DNA of 64,000 bases from contig NZ_JAWHTE010000004.1 in NCBI RefSeq assembly GCF_032586175.1, forward strand, positions 186,001 to 250,000. Direction: 5' to 3'. This document shows, in pieces, positions 1 to 8,504 of this stretch. Origin of the DNA: Ovoidimarina sediminis (GTDB lineage Bacteria > Pseudomonadota > Alphaproteobacteria > Rhodobacterales > Rhodobacteraceae). The translations under genes and the position numbers were made by a program. The notes under the pieces were generated by a model, which ran no database searches, was not told the origin of the DNA, and saw only the letters and a list, made by a program, of their open reading frames with translations. Position 1 is the first letter of the stretch, and every line of letters begins with the position of its first letter.

Positions 1-1
1 G

Positions 2-1588
2 CCGGACGATCCGATGCCCGACGATTTCAGCTTCCAGCTTTACCCCGACGATCTGGACCGGCTGGAATTCTACATCGAGGACGCGATGGCGCGCGTGCCG
101 CTTCTGGGGCGGTCGGGGATCAGCCGGGTGATCAACGGCCCCATTCCCTATGCGCCCGACGGCATGCCGCTTCTGGGGCCGATGCCGGGCGTGCCCAACG
201 CCTTCGAGGCCTGCGTCTTCACCTTCGGCATCGCCCAGGGGGGCGGCGCGGGCAAGGTGCTGGCCGAATGGGTGATGGAAGGCCAGACGGAATGGGACAT
301 GTGGTCCTGCGACCCGCGGCGTTATACGGATTACACCGATCAGGCGTATTGCAACGCCAAGGGGATCGAGGTGTACGGCCACGAATACGCCATGCACTTC
401 CCCTGGCACGAATGGCCCGCAGGCCGGAACCGGAAGGTTTCGCCCGTTCACGAGCGGGTGGTCGAGCTTGGCGGGCAGATGGGGGCCTATAACGGCTGGG
501 AGCGGGCGAACTGGTTCGCGAGGCCCGGTGACGACACCTCGGAAGAGACGACCCAGACCTGGGAGCGGACGGGCCCGTGGGAGGCGCGGATCCGCGAGGA
601 ATGCGAGGCGGTGCGCGATCATGTGGGCGTTCTCGACCTGCCCGGGTTTTCGCGGTTCAACTTGTCCGGGGCAGGGGCGGCGGATTGGCTGAGGGGCCGG
701 ATCGCGGGCGCGCTGCCGAAGGTCGGCCGGATGAACCTGGCCTATTTCCCGGATCGTCGCGGGCGGATCCTGACCGAGATGTCAGTTCTGCGCCATGCGG
801 AGGAGCATTTCACGCTGATCACGGCAGCCACGGCGCAGTGGCACGATTACGAGCTTCTGGCACGGGCACTGCCGGAGGGACTGACGCTCACCGATCACAG
901 CCGGGACTATTCGACCCTGATCGTGACGGGCCCCGAGGCGCGGGCGCTGTTCGCGGGGCTTACTGAGGATGCCGATCTGAGCCTGCCATGGCTCAGCCTT
1001 CAGACGGCGACCGTTGCGGGGCGGGAGGCGATGCTGGCGCGGGTGAGCTTTGCCGGAGAGCTTGGCTGGGAGATCCATGCCCCGAATGACGATATCCCCG
1101 TGCTTTTCGACGCGGTGCTGGGGGCCGGTGCGAAACCCTTCGGCATGTGGGCCCTGAACAGCCTTCGCATGGAAAAGGGATACCGCACCTGGAAGGGCGA
1201 TTTATCAACGGATTACAGCCTGTTGGAGGCCGGTCTTGATCGTTTCATCAAGTTCGACAAGCCGCAGGACTTCCCTGGCAAGGCCGCGCTTCAGAACGAG
1301 CGCCAGCAAGGATTGAAGAAGCGTTTCGTCACCCTGACCGTCGATGCGGGTGCGGCGGATGCGCCTTACATGTCGACCCTCTGGCACGGCGGCGAGGTGG
1401 TGGGAGAAACCACCTCGGGCGGCTGGGGGTATCGCGTGAACCGCTCGATCGCCATGGGCATGCTGAAGCCCGAGCTTGCGGTGCCGGGCACCGAGGTTGA
1501 AGTCGATATCTACGGCGACCGCCGCCGGGCCGTGGTGGCCGACGGGACGGCGCTTTGGGATCCGTCCAACGAAAGGATACGTGCATGA
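2..1588 (+). CDS. Dimethylglycine/sarcosine dehydrogenase-like FAD and GcvT-domain protein (5' truncated)
   Basis: The frame is open from the first base, so the N-terminal FAD-binding part lies outside the window; 528 residues are visible. The visible part starts in the end of the DAO-type FAD domain (PYAPDGMPLLGPMPG, then FGIAQGGGAGKVLAEW) and continues into the FAO_M, GCV_T and GCV_T C-terminal domains (WERANWF, the AELGWEIH-like motif SFAGELGWEIHAP, then GMWALNSLRMEKGYRTW). Family members oxidatively demethylate dimethylglycine or sarcosine and pass the one-carbon unit to tetrahydrofolate. It resembles the complete gene at 13635-16082. The stop overlaps the start of the MttB-like gene (ATGA), so the two are probably translated together. 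Exact substrate cannot be told from sequence. Confidence 0.85.
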   Translation, partial: PDDPMPDDFSFQLYPDDLDRLEFYIEDAMARVPLLGRSGISRVINGPIPYAPDGMPLLGPMPGVPNAFEACVFTFGIAQGGGAGKVLAEWVMEGQTEWDMWSCDPRRYTDYTDQAYCNAKGIEVYGHEYAMHFPWHEWPAGRNRKVSPVHERVVELGGQMGAYNGWERANWFARPGDDTSEETTQTWERTGPWEARIREECEAVRDHVGVLDLPGFSRFNLSGAGAADWLRGRIAGALPKVGRMNLAYFPDRRGRILTEMSVLRHAEEHFTLITAATAQWHDYELLARALPEGLTLTDHSRDYSTLIVTGPEARALFAGLTEDADLSLPWLSLQTATVAGREAMLARVSFAGELGWEIHAPNDDIPVLFDAVLGAGAKPFGMWALNSLRMEKGYRTWKGDLSTDYSLLEAGLDRFIKFDKPQDFPGKAALQNERQQGLKKRFVTLTVDAGAADAPYMSTLWHGGEVVGETTSGGWGYRVNRSIAMGMLKPELAVPGTEVEVDIYGDRRRAVVADGTALWDPSNERIRA

Positions 1589-3135
1589 CGGAGATTGGTG
1601 AGCGCGAGGGCGAGCGCGCGAGCCGCCGCGCGGGCGGGCGTGCGGCGCGCGTCGCACTGAGGGCCGCGCCTCTGGCGGAGGATCTGCGCCCGGTGCGCCC
1701 CGGGCTCGAAGGGGGGCTTTACAAGCCCCTGAGCGAGGAGGGCATGCGGCGGATCCACGAGGCCGCGCTCGACGCGTTGGAAGAGGTGGGTCTGTCGCAG
1801 GCCCCGCCCTCGGGCGTCGAGGCGATGACGGCGGCGGGCGCGATCCTGGGCGACGATGGCCGGCTGCGTTATCCCCGCGCGCTGGTCGAGGATATGCTGG
1901 CCAAGGCCGCGCGGAACATCACGCTGCATGGCCGCGACCCGAAGTTCGACCTCGATCTGTCGGGGAACCGGGTGCATTACGGCACGGCGGGCGCGGCGGT
2001 GCATATCGTCGACGCGATGACCGGCGACTACCGGGAATCGACGGCGGCCGATCTTTACGAGGCCGCGCGGCTCGTCCAGCATCTCGACAACGTGCATTTC
2101 TTCCAGCGCGCCATGGTCTGCCGGGATATCGCCGACAACCTGGAGATGGATCTGAACACGATCTACGCCTGCTGCGCGGGGACGAAGAAACATATCGGCA
2201 CGTCGTTTTCCGAGCCGGCCCATGTCGGGCCCTGCGTCGAGCTTCTGCACATGATCGCGGGCGGGGAAGAGGCGTGGCGGGCGCGGCCCTTCGTGTCGAA
2301 CTCGAACTGCTTCGTCGTGCCGCCGATGAAGTTCGCCGAAGAAAGCTGCATGGCGATGGAACTGGCGATCCACGCCGGGCTTCCGGTGCTTCTGTTGTCG
2401 GCGGGGCAGGCGGGGGCCACCGCGCCCGCGCCCATCGCGCTTGCCATCGTGCAGGCGGTGGCGGAATGCCTGGCGGGTGTCGTCTATGTGAATGCCGTGA
2501 AGCCCGGGCATCCGGCGATCTTCGGCACCTGGCCGTTCGTGTCGGACCTCAGGACGGGCGCCATGTCGGGCGGATCGGCGGAGCAGGCGCTTCTGTCGGC
2601 GGGGTGTGCCCAGATGCACAAGTTCTACGGCCTGCCGGGTGGCGCGGCGGGCGGGATCTCGGACAGCAAGCTGCCGGATATGCAGGCGGGCTGGGAGCAG
2701 GGGATCACCAACACGCTTGCGGGGCTTGCCGGGCTCAACATGGTGTACGAGGCCGTGGGGATGCACGCTTCGCTTCTGGGCTTCTGCCAGGAAAGCCTGG
2801 TGATCGGGGACGATATCGTGGGCCAGGCGCTGCGCTGTGTGCGCGGGATCGACGTGACCGAGGACGCGGTGTCGATCGAGGCGATCAAGGCGGTCTGCCT
2901 TGACGGGCCGGGGCATTACCTGGGGTCCGACCAGACGCTGCGGCTGATGCAGACGGAATACGTCTATCCCGTGGTGGGCAACCGGATGAGCCCGAAGGAG
3001 TGGGAAGAGGCGAAGCGGCCCATCCTGCTCGACAAGGCGCGGGCACGGAAGGAGGCGATCCTGGGCCAGGCGCAGAACCAGATCGCGCCGGGCACGGATA
3101 TGGCGATCCGGGAGCGGTTCAAGATCTACGTGTGA
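1585..3135 (+). CDS. MttB-superfamily (COG5598) methylamine/betaine methyltransferase, non-pyrrolysine
   Basis: 516 residues. Start chosen at ATG 1585, which overlaps the upstream stop (ATGA) and has AAAGGA just upstream; an in-frame ATG at 1555 lies inside the upstream gene. The sequence matches trimethylamine methyltransferase family proteins over its length (for example AACCAGTKKHIG-like YACCAGTKKHIG and GGAAGGISDSKLPDMQAGWEQ). Archaeal TMA methyltransferases carry an in-frame UAG for pyrrolysine; none is present here. Characterised non-pyrrolysine relatives demethylate glycine betaine, carnitine or proline betaine and hand the methyl group to a corrinoid protein. No corrinoid protein gene is seen in this window. 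The tight link to a dimethylglycine dehydrogenase homologue suggests an N-methylated substrate; this is inference. Confidence 0.85.
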   Translation: MTEIGEREGERASRRAGGRAARVALRAAPLAEDLRPVRPGLEGGLYKPLSEEGMRRIHEAALDALEEVGLSQAPPSGVEAMTAAGAILGDDGRLRYPRALVEDMLAKAARNITLHGRDPKFDLDLSGNRVHYGTAGAAVHIVDAMTGDYRESTAADLYEAARLVQHLDNVHFFQRAMVCRDIADNLEMDLNTIYACCAGTKKHIGTSFSEPAHVGPCVELLHMIAGGEEAWRARPFVSNSNCFVVPPMKFAEESCMAMELAIHAGLPVLLLSAGQAGATAPAPIALAIVQAVAECLAGVVYVNAVKPGHPAIFGTWPFVSDLRTGAMSGGSAEQALLSAGCAQMHKFYGLPGGAAGGISDSKLPDMQAGWEQGITNTLAGLAGLNMVYEAVGMHASLLGFCQESLVIGDDIVGQALRCVRGIDVTEDAVSIEAIKAVCLDGPGHYLGSDQTLRLMQTEYVYPVVGNRMSPKEWEEAKRPILLDKARARKEAILGQAQNQIAPGTDMAIRERFKIYV

Positions 3136-3165
3136 GAGGGGCCTGAAGCCCTTGAATTCCAGCGA

Positions 3166-4008
3166 TTAAGCGCGATTGCCTGCCTTCTCCTCCGACATCA
3201 GTGCCGTGATCTCGTCGCTCGGCATCGCGTCTTCGGCGAAACCGAAGGTGCCCTGTCCCAGCATCTCGTCCGCCGCGCGCGCAAGGGCCCCGAGCGCCGT
3301 GCGCGCCAGCGCGCCACCCGTGCTGATCCGGCGCGCGCCGGCCTCGGCCAGTTCATCCACGGTATAGCGGGGGCCTGTGAGCCCCATCAGCACGTTGACC
3401 GGCCTGTCCACCGAGGCGCAGACAGTGCGGATCGCGTCGAGATTGGGGAGGCCCGGGGCATAGAGCACATCCGCCCCGGCCTCGGCGAAGGCCTGAAGCC
3501 GCCGGATTGCGTCGTCGAGATCATGCCGGCCCCAGAGGAATCCCTCCGCCCGGGCGGTCAGGACGAACGGCAGATCGCGCGCGGCCTCGCGCGCCGCCGC
3601 GATGCGCTCGACCGCGAGGCCGAAATCGTAAAGCGGGTCGTCCGCATCCCCTGTCGCATCCTCTATCGTGCCGCCGACGAGCCCGGCCGCCGTGGCAAGC
3701 CGGATCGTTTCGGCCACCGTTTCGGGCGCGGCCCCGAACCCGTCTTCAAGATCGGCTGAGACCGGAAGATCGGTGGCCGCCGCGATCTCGGCGGCGTTTT
3801 CGAGAAGCGCCTCACGCGAGAGCCCTGCGAAGGAATCGCGCAGGCCCTTCGAGAAGGCGAATCCCGCGCTCGTGGTGCCGAGCGCCTGGAACCCCCGGCT
3901 TGCCAGAAGCCGCGCCGATCCCGCATCCCAGGCATTGGGCAGAAGGAAGGGGCGCGGGCCCTCGTGAAGCGCCCTGAAGCGGGCGTGGCGCTTGGTCTGA
4001 TCGGTCAT
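3166..4008 (-). CDS. Isocitrate lyase/PEP mutase family protein
   Basis: 280 residues, starting at ATG 4008 behind GAGGAAG. The open frame continues further upstream, but that part is antisense to the 6-phosphogluconate dehydrogenase gene. Family marks are the N-terminal LLPNAWDAGSARLLASRGFQALGTTSAGFA, the Mg-site-like SADLEDGFG, the GGTIED segment and the AEAGADVLYAPGLPN segment. These proteins are TIM barrels of the PEP mutase/methylisocitrate lyase superfamily. The isocitrate-lyase KKCGH active-site loop is not present, so classical isocitrate lyase activity is unlikely; oxaloacetate hydrolase-, carboxyvinyl- or lyase-like roles are possible. It ends tail-to-tail with the MttB-like gene, 30 bp apart, and is divergent from gnd. 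The substrate is unknown. Confidence 0.8.
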   Translation of the reverse strand: MTDQTKRHARFRALHEGPRPFLLPNAWDAGSARLLASRGFQALGTTSAGFAFSKGLRDSFAGLSREALLENAAEIAAATDLPVSADLEDGFGAAPETVAETIRLATAAGLVGGTIEDATGDADDPLYDFGLAVERIAAAREAARDLPFVLTARAEGFLWGRHDLDDAIRRLQAFAEAGADVLYAPGLPNLDAIRTVCASVDRPVNVLMGLTGPRYTVDELAEAGARRISTGGALARTALGALARAADEMLGQGTFGFAEDAMPSDEITALMSEEKAGNRA

Positions 4009-4137
4009 CCCGGGGCTTCCTCGATCTGCTGTGCGGAGTATCCGGGGCGGCGGGCGGGCTGGCAATCCCCGCCGGGGCATGGGATGCGGAGGGAATTGGG
4101 CTATATGCCTATCGAACCAGGTGAGGACATGACCGCC

Positions 4138-5544
4138 ATGAGCGAACGGGAGATCGGCCTTGTCGGGCTGGGAACGATGGGCGCGGCGCTGGCGCTCAAT
4201 ATCGCGGAAAAGGGCTTCGGCATCGCGGTCTGGAACCGGACGCACAGCGTCACGGAAGCGTTCGTGGCGGGGGCGGGCGATCTGGCCGGGCGGATCACGG
4301 GGGCCGACAGCCAAGAGGCCCTTGTCGCCGCGCTGAAGCGCCCGCGCGCGATCATACTGATGGTGCCTGCGGGCGAAGCGGTCGATGCCCAGATCGCCGC
4401 GCTCCGCCCGCTTCTCGACGATGACGACCTGATCATCGATGCGGGCAACGCCAACTTTCACGACACCAACCACCGGGCGGAGGAGGCAGGCGATCTGCCC
4501 TTCCTCGGGATCGGTGTGTCCGGCGGCGAGGAGGGCGCGCGCCATGGCCCCTCGATCATGGGCGGTGGCACGCGGGCGGTCTGGGACAGGGTGGCCCCGG
4601 TCCTGACGGCGATCGCCGCCGACTATGAGGGCGAACCCTGCGCGGCCTGGCTGGGCGAGGCCGGGGCGGGGCATTTCGTGAAGGCCGTGCATAACGGGAT
4701 CGAATATGCCGATATGCAGATGATCGCCGAAGTTTACGGACTGATGCGCGACGGTCTGGGGATGGAGGCGGGCGCGATCGCCGATGTCTTCGCGGGGTGG
4801 AACGAAGGGCCGCTGGCCTCGTTCCTGATCGAGATCTCGGCGAAGGTGGCCGGGTCAACGGATGCCGCGACGGGCGGGCCGCTTCTGGACGTGATCGCCG
4901 ATGCGGCGGGGCAGAAGGGCACCGGGCGCTGGACGGCGATCGAGGCGCAGCATCTCGCCGCCCCCGTCCCGGTGATCGAGGCGGCGGTGGTGGCGCGGAA
5001 CCTGTCGTCGCGGCGGGAGGAACGGCGCGCGGCGGAGGCGCTGTTCGGCGCGGGGCCCCAGGCAATCGACGCCGAAGAACTGCCCGTGAACCGGATGGAA
5101 GAGGCGCTGATCGCGGGCAAGATCCTGTGCTATGCGCAGGGTTTCGGGATGATAGGCGCGGCGTCGGACCAGTTCGGCTGGGATCTGCCCCTGCCCACCA
5201 TCGCGAAGATCTGGCGCGCGGGCTGCATCATCCGCTCGGACATGCTCGACGACATGGCGGCCGCCCTTGGCGACGATCCGGGCCGCAACCTGATGATGGC
5301 GCCCTATTTCGCCGACTGGCTCAAACGCACCCATGGCGCGCTGCGCAAGGTCGTGGCCCTTGCGGCCGAGCGCGGGGTCGCGGTGCCGGCGCTGGGGGCG
5401 GGGCTGGCCTATTTCGACGCGATGCGCACGGCGCGCGGCACCGCGAACATGATCCAGGGCCAGCGCGATTTCTTCGGGCTGCACGGATTCGAGCGGCTCG
5501 ACGACGGCAAGTCGGGACAGCACGGGCCCTGGGCACAGGGCTAG
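4138..5544 (+). CDS. gnd: 6-phosphogluconate dehydrogenase, decarboxylating
   Basis: 468 residues from ATG 4138, the same length as E. coli Gnd. Upstream in-frame ATGs at 4129 and 4105 are possible; 4138 was preferred because GTGAGG lies at a usable distance and the Rossmann motif begins directly after it. The protein shows the NADP-binding GLGTMGAALALNIAEKGF, the substrate motif GVSGGEEGARHGPSIMGGG, the catalytic-lysine segment GAGHFVKAVHNGIEY and the C-terminal RTARGTANMIQGQRDFFGLHGFER. It converts 6-phosphogluconate to ribulose 5-phosphate, CO2 and NADPH in the cytosol. It stands alone, followed by strong hairpins. Its presence beside a PEP-mutase family gene does not point to a shared pathway. 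Confidence 0.95.
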   Translation: MSEREIGLVGLGTMGAALALNIAEKGFGIAVWNRTHSVTEAFVAGAGDLAGRITGADSQEALVAALKRPRAIILMVPAGEAVDAQIAALRPLLDDDDLIIDAGNANFHDTNHRAEEAGDLPFLGIGVSGGEEGARHGPSIMGGGTRAVWDRVAPVLTAIAADYEGEPCAAWLGEAGAGHFVKAVHNGIEYADMQMIAEVYGLMRDGLGMEAGAIADVFAGWNEGPLASFLIEISAKVAGSTDAATGGPLLDVIADAAGQKGTGRWTAIEAQHLAAPVPVIEAAVVARNLSSRREERRAAEALFGAGPQAIDAEELPVNRMEEALIAGKILCYAQGFGMIGAASDQFGWDLPLPTIAKIWRAGCIIRSDMLDDMAAALGDDPGRNLMMAPYFADWLKRTHGALRKVVALAAERGVAVPALGAGLAYFDAMRTARGTANMIQGQRDFFGLHGFERLDDGKSGQHGPWAQG

Positions 5545-5576
5545 CATCTTCATGTGGCCCGAAATATCCCGGGGGA

Positions 5577-5609
5577 CTCGCCCTTCAGGGCGAGGGGGGC
5601 AGAGCCCCC
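5577..5609 (+). terminator. Double hairpin between gnd and lcdH
   Basis: Two adjacent stems: CTCGCCC-TTCA-GGGCGAG at 5577-5594 and GGGGGC-AGA-GCCCCC at 5595-5609. They lie in the 84-bp gap between two convergent genes and could stop transcription from both sides, although neither has a U-rich tail. The preceding sequence (from about 5548) resembles the element at 60334-60392. Confidence 0.55.
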
Positions 5610-5628
5610 GTCACCGGACTGCGGCCGC

Positions 5629-7047
5629 TCAGACCGGCCCGATCTTCAGCCCCTCGGGGCGCGGAAGATGGGCCTGCGCGGCGACATAGCCCGCGATCTT
5701 CCCGGCGATTTCAGGGGGTGGAAGGACCGAGCGCCGGGTCGTCAGGTCGACATGGATGAGAAGCGTCTCGAGGGTGGCGACCTCGCCCCGCCCCTCGGCA
5801 TGGATCCGTTGCAGGAGGTGGAGCTTTTTGCCTTCCGCGCCAACAACCTGCGTCGTGACGGTCAGGGCCTCTCCGGCGCGCACCTCGTCGTAGTAGCGGA
5901 TGTTGTTTTCCGCCGTGAAATAGCTGAAGCCGCTTTCGATATAGGCGGCATCGGCACCGATCAGTTCCATGAACCGGTCCGAGGCGCGGGAGCCGATTTC
6001 GAGGTAGTGGGTTTCGTTCATGTGGCCGTTGTAATCCGTCCAGCTTGTGGGCACCCGGTGCGCGGCCGTCACCGGCATCCCCTCCACGTCGTCGGGGCGC
6101 GGAAGCGCCGCTTCATGCGCGTGGATCACCCCGCCCGCGCCGCTTTCGGTGCGTTTGAGCGCCCGCATCATGGCGACGAGGTTGTCGTCGCGAAGTCGTT
6201 CAAGCTCGCGGATCGTGCGGTGGCCCGACTGGGCGTCGGATTGCCCCGCGATCAGATCGACCAGATCGTCGTTGAAGTCGGGCACGTTCATCAGTTTCGT
6301 CCAGGGCCATTTGAGCGCGGGGCCGAACTGGGCGAGGAAGTGGCGCATGCCCGCCTCGCCGCCGGCGATCCGGTAGGTCTCGAAAAGCCCCATCTGCGCC
6401 CAGCGGATACCGAAGCCCATGCGGATCGCCTCGTCGATCTCTTCGGTGGTGGCGATACCGTCCTTCACCAGCCAGAGCGCCTCGCGCCAGACCGCTTCGA
6501 GGAAGCGGTCGGCGATATGGGCGTCGATCTCTTTCCGGAGTGTAAGGGGGTACATGCCGATCCCGCGCAGGATCTCAGACGCGCGCGCGCAAGTGGCCGC
6601 GTCACCCACGAGTTCGATCAGCGGCAAAAGGTAGACCGGGTTGAACGGGTGGGCGACGATGGCCCGGGCGCCGTTTTCGTTCAGTTCGGAAGGTTTGAAG
6701 CCCGAGGTTGAAGATCCGATGACGGTGTCTTCGCCCGCGAGTCCCGAAAGATCGCCCAGAACGCGGTGCTTGAGGTCGAGGCGTTCGGGGATGCTTTCCT
6801 GGATCCACTCCGCGCCCCGGACCGCATCTGCGAGGCTTTGGGGGAAGATGAGCTGCCCTTCCGCCGGCAGGGGCCGGTCGTAGAGGCCGGGGAGCGACCG
6901 GCGGGCGTTCGCCAGAACCTCGCCGATCTTGCGTTCGGCCTCAGGGTCGGGATCGAAGACCGACACGTCCCAGCCGTTCAGCAGGAACCGCGCGGCCCAG
7001 CCGCCGCCGATCACCCCGCCGCCGATGATCGTCGCGCGCCGGGTCAT
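5629..7047 (-). CDS. lcdH: L-carnitine 3-dehydrogenase fused to betainyl-CoA-type thioesterase
   Basis: 472 residues from ATG 7047 (an ATG at 7056 is an alternative). Residues 1 to about 320 form a 3-hydroxyacyl-CoA-dehydrogenase-type NAD enzyme: Rossmann IIGGGVIGGGWAARFLLNGWDV and AHPFNPVYLLPLIELV. Residues about 335-470 form a hot-dog acyl-CoA thioesterase with SWTDYNGHMNETHYLE. Carnitine dehydrogenases with this C-terminal extension are known; the first half oxidises L-carnitine to 3-dehydrocarnitine and the second hydrolyses betainyl-CoA to glycine betaine. The BKACE gene at 7589-8500 supplies the step between them. A divergent DUF1203 gene interrupts the minus-strand run, so this gene may have its own promoter in 7048-7123. 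Confidence 0.9.
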   Translation of the reverse strand: MTRRATIIGGGVIGGGWAARFLLNGWDVSVFDPDPEAERKIGEVLANARRSLPGLYDRPLPAEGQLIFPQSLADAVRGAEWIQESIPERLDLKHRVLGDLSGLAGEDTVIGSSTSGFKPSELNENGARAIVAHPFNPVYLLPLIELVGDAATCARASEILRGIGMYPLTLRKEIDAHIADRFLEAVWREALWLVKDGIATTEEIDEAIRMGFGIRWAQMGLFETYRIAGGEAGMRHFLAQFGPALKWPWTKLMNVPDFNDDLVDLIAGQSDAQSGHRTIRELERLRDDNLVAMMRALKRTESGAGGVIHAHEAALPRPDDVEGMPVTAAHRVPTSWTDYNGHMNETHYLEIGSRASDRFMELIGADAAYIESGFSYFTAENNIRYYDEVRAGEALTVTTQVVGAEGKKLHLLQRIHAEGRGEVATLETLLIHVDLTTRRSVLPPPEIAGKIAGYVAAQAHLPRPEGLKIGPV

Positions 7048-7123
7048 CGGGCGCATTCCGCAGGATCCGGGTCGACCGGGGCAGTGACCCGGGCGATGTG
7101 GGGACAAGCAAAGGAGACCAGTG

Positions 7124-7594
7124 ATGAACGTGACATTCGAAGCCCTTCCAAGCGACGTGGTTCGGGAGATCCGCCAAACGGGGCGGGACAGTTATGGCGC
7201 CCCGGTGGAGCGGCATGTCTCGGACGGTTCGGCCTATCCCTGCCGCCATTGCCTTGGCGCGACGCCCAAGGGAGAGACCTACCTGATCCTCGCGCACCGG
7301 CCGTTTTCGTCGGCCCATCCCTATGCGGAGACTGGGCCGATCTTCCTGTGTGAAGCGGACTGTGCGCGGGCCGCGCCGTCGGGCGAGGTGCCCCCGATCC
7401 TGGAAGCGCCCGACTATATCGTGCGGGGCTATTCGGCGGAGGAGCGGATCGTCTATGGCACGGGCGGGGTGGTGCCGACGCCGAGGATCGCGGCGCGGGC
7501 GGCGGAGATCCTCGCCGATCCGGCGATTGCCTTCGTGGACGTGCGTTCGGCCCGGAACAACTGTTTCCAGTGCCGTGTGCGGCGCGCCTCATGA
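7124..7594 (+). CDS. DUF1203 family protein
   Basis: 156 residues. ATG 7124 is preferred over GTG 7121 because AAGGAG at 7111-7116 sits 7 nt before it. The protein matches the DUF1203 family in length and pattern, with a CRHC pair (residues about 37-40), a CEADC segment and a C-terminal NNCFQCRVRR. The paired cysteines could bind metal, but no function is known for the family. It lies on the opposite strand between two genes of the carnitine pathway and its last bases overlap the end of the BKACE gene by 6 bp. A role in carnitine metabolism is not supported by anything except position. Confidence 0.7.
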   Translation: MNVTFEALPSDVVREIRQTGRDSYGAPVERHVSDGSAYPCRHCLGATPKGETYLILAHRPFSSAHPYAETGPIFLCEADCARAAPSGEVPPILEAPDYIVRGYSAEERIVYGTGGVVPTPRIAARAAEILADPAIAFVDVRSARNNCFQCRVRRAS

Positions 7595-8500
7595 CCGGGG
7601 CGCGCGTTTCGTGAGGCCGAGTTTCGCGCGCACCTCTTCAGGGCCGAGAACACGGGCGCCCATGGCTTCCACGATTCCCACCGCGCGTTCGACAAGCTGG
7701 GCGTTCGTGGCCAGAACGCCCTTCTCGAGCCAGAGATTATCCTCGAGCCCCACGCGCACATGGCCACCCGCCAGCACGGCGGCGGCGGCATAGCCCATCT
7801 GGTTGCGCCCGAGCGAGAAGGCTGAAAAAACCCAGTCATCGGGCACGTTGTTGACCATCGCCATGAAGGTGTTGAGGTCGTCCGGCGCGCCCCAGGGCAC
7901 GCCCATGCACAGCTGGACGAGGGCGGGGCTGTCGAGCACGCCTTCCTTCACCAGTTCCTTCGCGAACCAGAGGTGGCCGGTATCGAACGCCTCGATCTCG
8001 GGCTTTACACCGAGGGCCGTCATCCGCGCGCCCATGTCGCGCAGCATGCCGGGCGTGTTCGTCATGACGTAATCGGCCTCGGCGAAGTTCATCGTGCCGC
8101 AATCTAGGGTGCAGATCTCGGGCAGGCATTCGGCGACATGGGCCACGCGCTCTTCCGCCCCGGCCATGTCGGTGCCGTCGCGTGTGGGCAGCGGCGCGTC
8201 GGTCGGGCCGAAGACGATGTCGCCGCCCATCCCCGCAGTGAGGTTCAGGACGACATCGACTTCGGCGGCGCGGATCCGGTCGGTCACTTCGCGGTAGTAT
8301 TCGACCTTGCGGGAGGGTTTGCCGGTTTCGGGATCGCGCACGTGGCAATGCACGATGGCCGCGCCCGCCTTCGCCGCGTCAATGGCGCTGGCCGCGATTT
8401 CGGCGGGCGAGCGGGGGACATGGGGGCTTCGATCCTGGGTGGCCCCCGATCCGGTGACGGCGCAGGTGATGAAGACCTCGCGGGACATGGCAAGCGGCAT
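7589..8500 (-). CDS. 3-keto-acid cleavage enzyme (BKACE, DUF849), probable 3-dehydrocarnitine cleavage
   Basis: 303 residues from ATG 8500 with AGGG upstream; an in-frame ATG at 8488 is the alternative. The family signature is clear: VFITCAVTGSGAT near the N-terminus, then GAAIVHCHVRDPETGKPS with the zinc-binding His51 and His53, then LNLTAGMGGD. BKACE enzymes use acetyl-CoA to split a beta-keto acid into acetoacetate and a new acyl-CoA. Next to a carnitine dehydrogenase-thioesterase fusion, the expected reaction is 3-dehydrocarnitine plus acetyl-CoA giving betainyl-CoA plus acetoacetate. It follows caiD by 4 bp and is surely in the same operon. Substrate assignment rests on context. Confidence 0.88.
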   Translation of the reverse strand: MPLAMSREVFITCAVTGSGATQDRSPHVPRSPAEIAASAIDAAKAGAAIVHCHVRDPETGKPSRKVEYYREVTDRIRAAEVDVVLNLTAGMGGDIVFGPTDAPLPTRDGTDMAGAEERVAHVAECLPEICTLDCGTMNFAEADYVMTNTPGMLRDMGARMTALGVKPEIEAFDTGHLWFAKELVKEGVLDSPALVQLCMGVPWGAPDDLNTFMAMVNNVPDDWVFSAFSLGRNQMGYAAAAVLAGGHVRVGLEDNLWLEKGVLATNAQLVERAVGIVEAMGARVLGPEEVRAKLGLTKRAPRS

Positions 8501-8504
8501 GGCG

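Noticed and set aside
1585..3135. Pyrrolysine-containing MttB
   Set aside because: No in-frame UAG interrupts the gene, so it belongs to the non-pyrrolysine branch.
3136..3165. Terminator between the MttB-like and PEP-mutase-like genes
   Set aside because: The best stem (GGGGC/GCCC around CTGAA) is short with no T-run, too weak to annotate.
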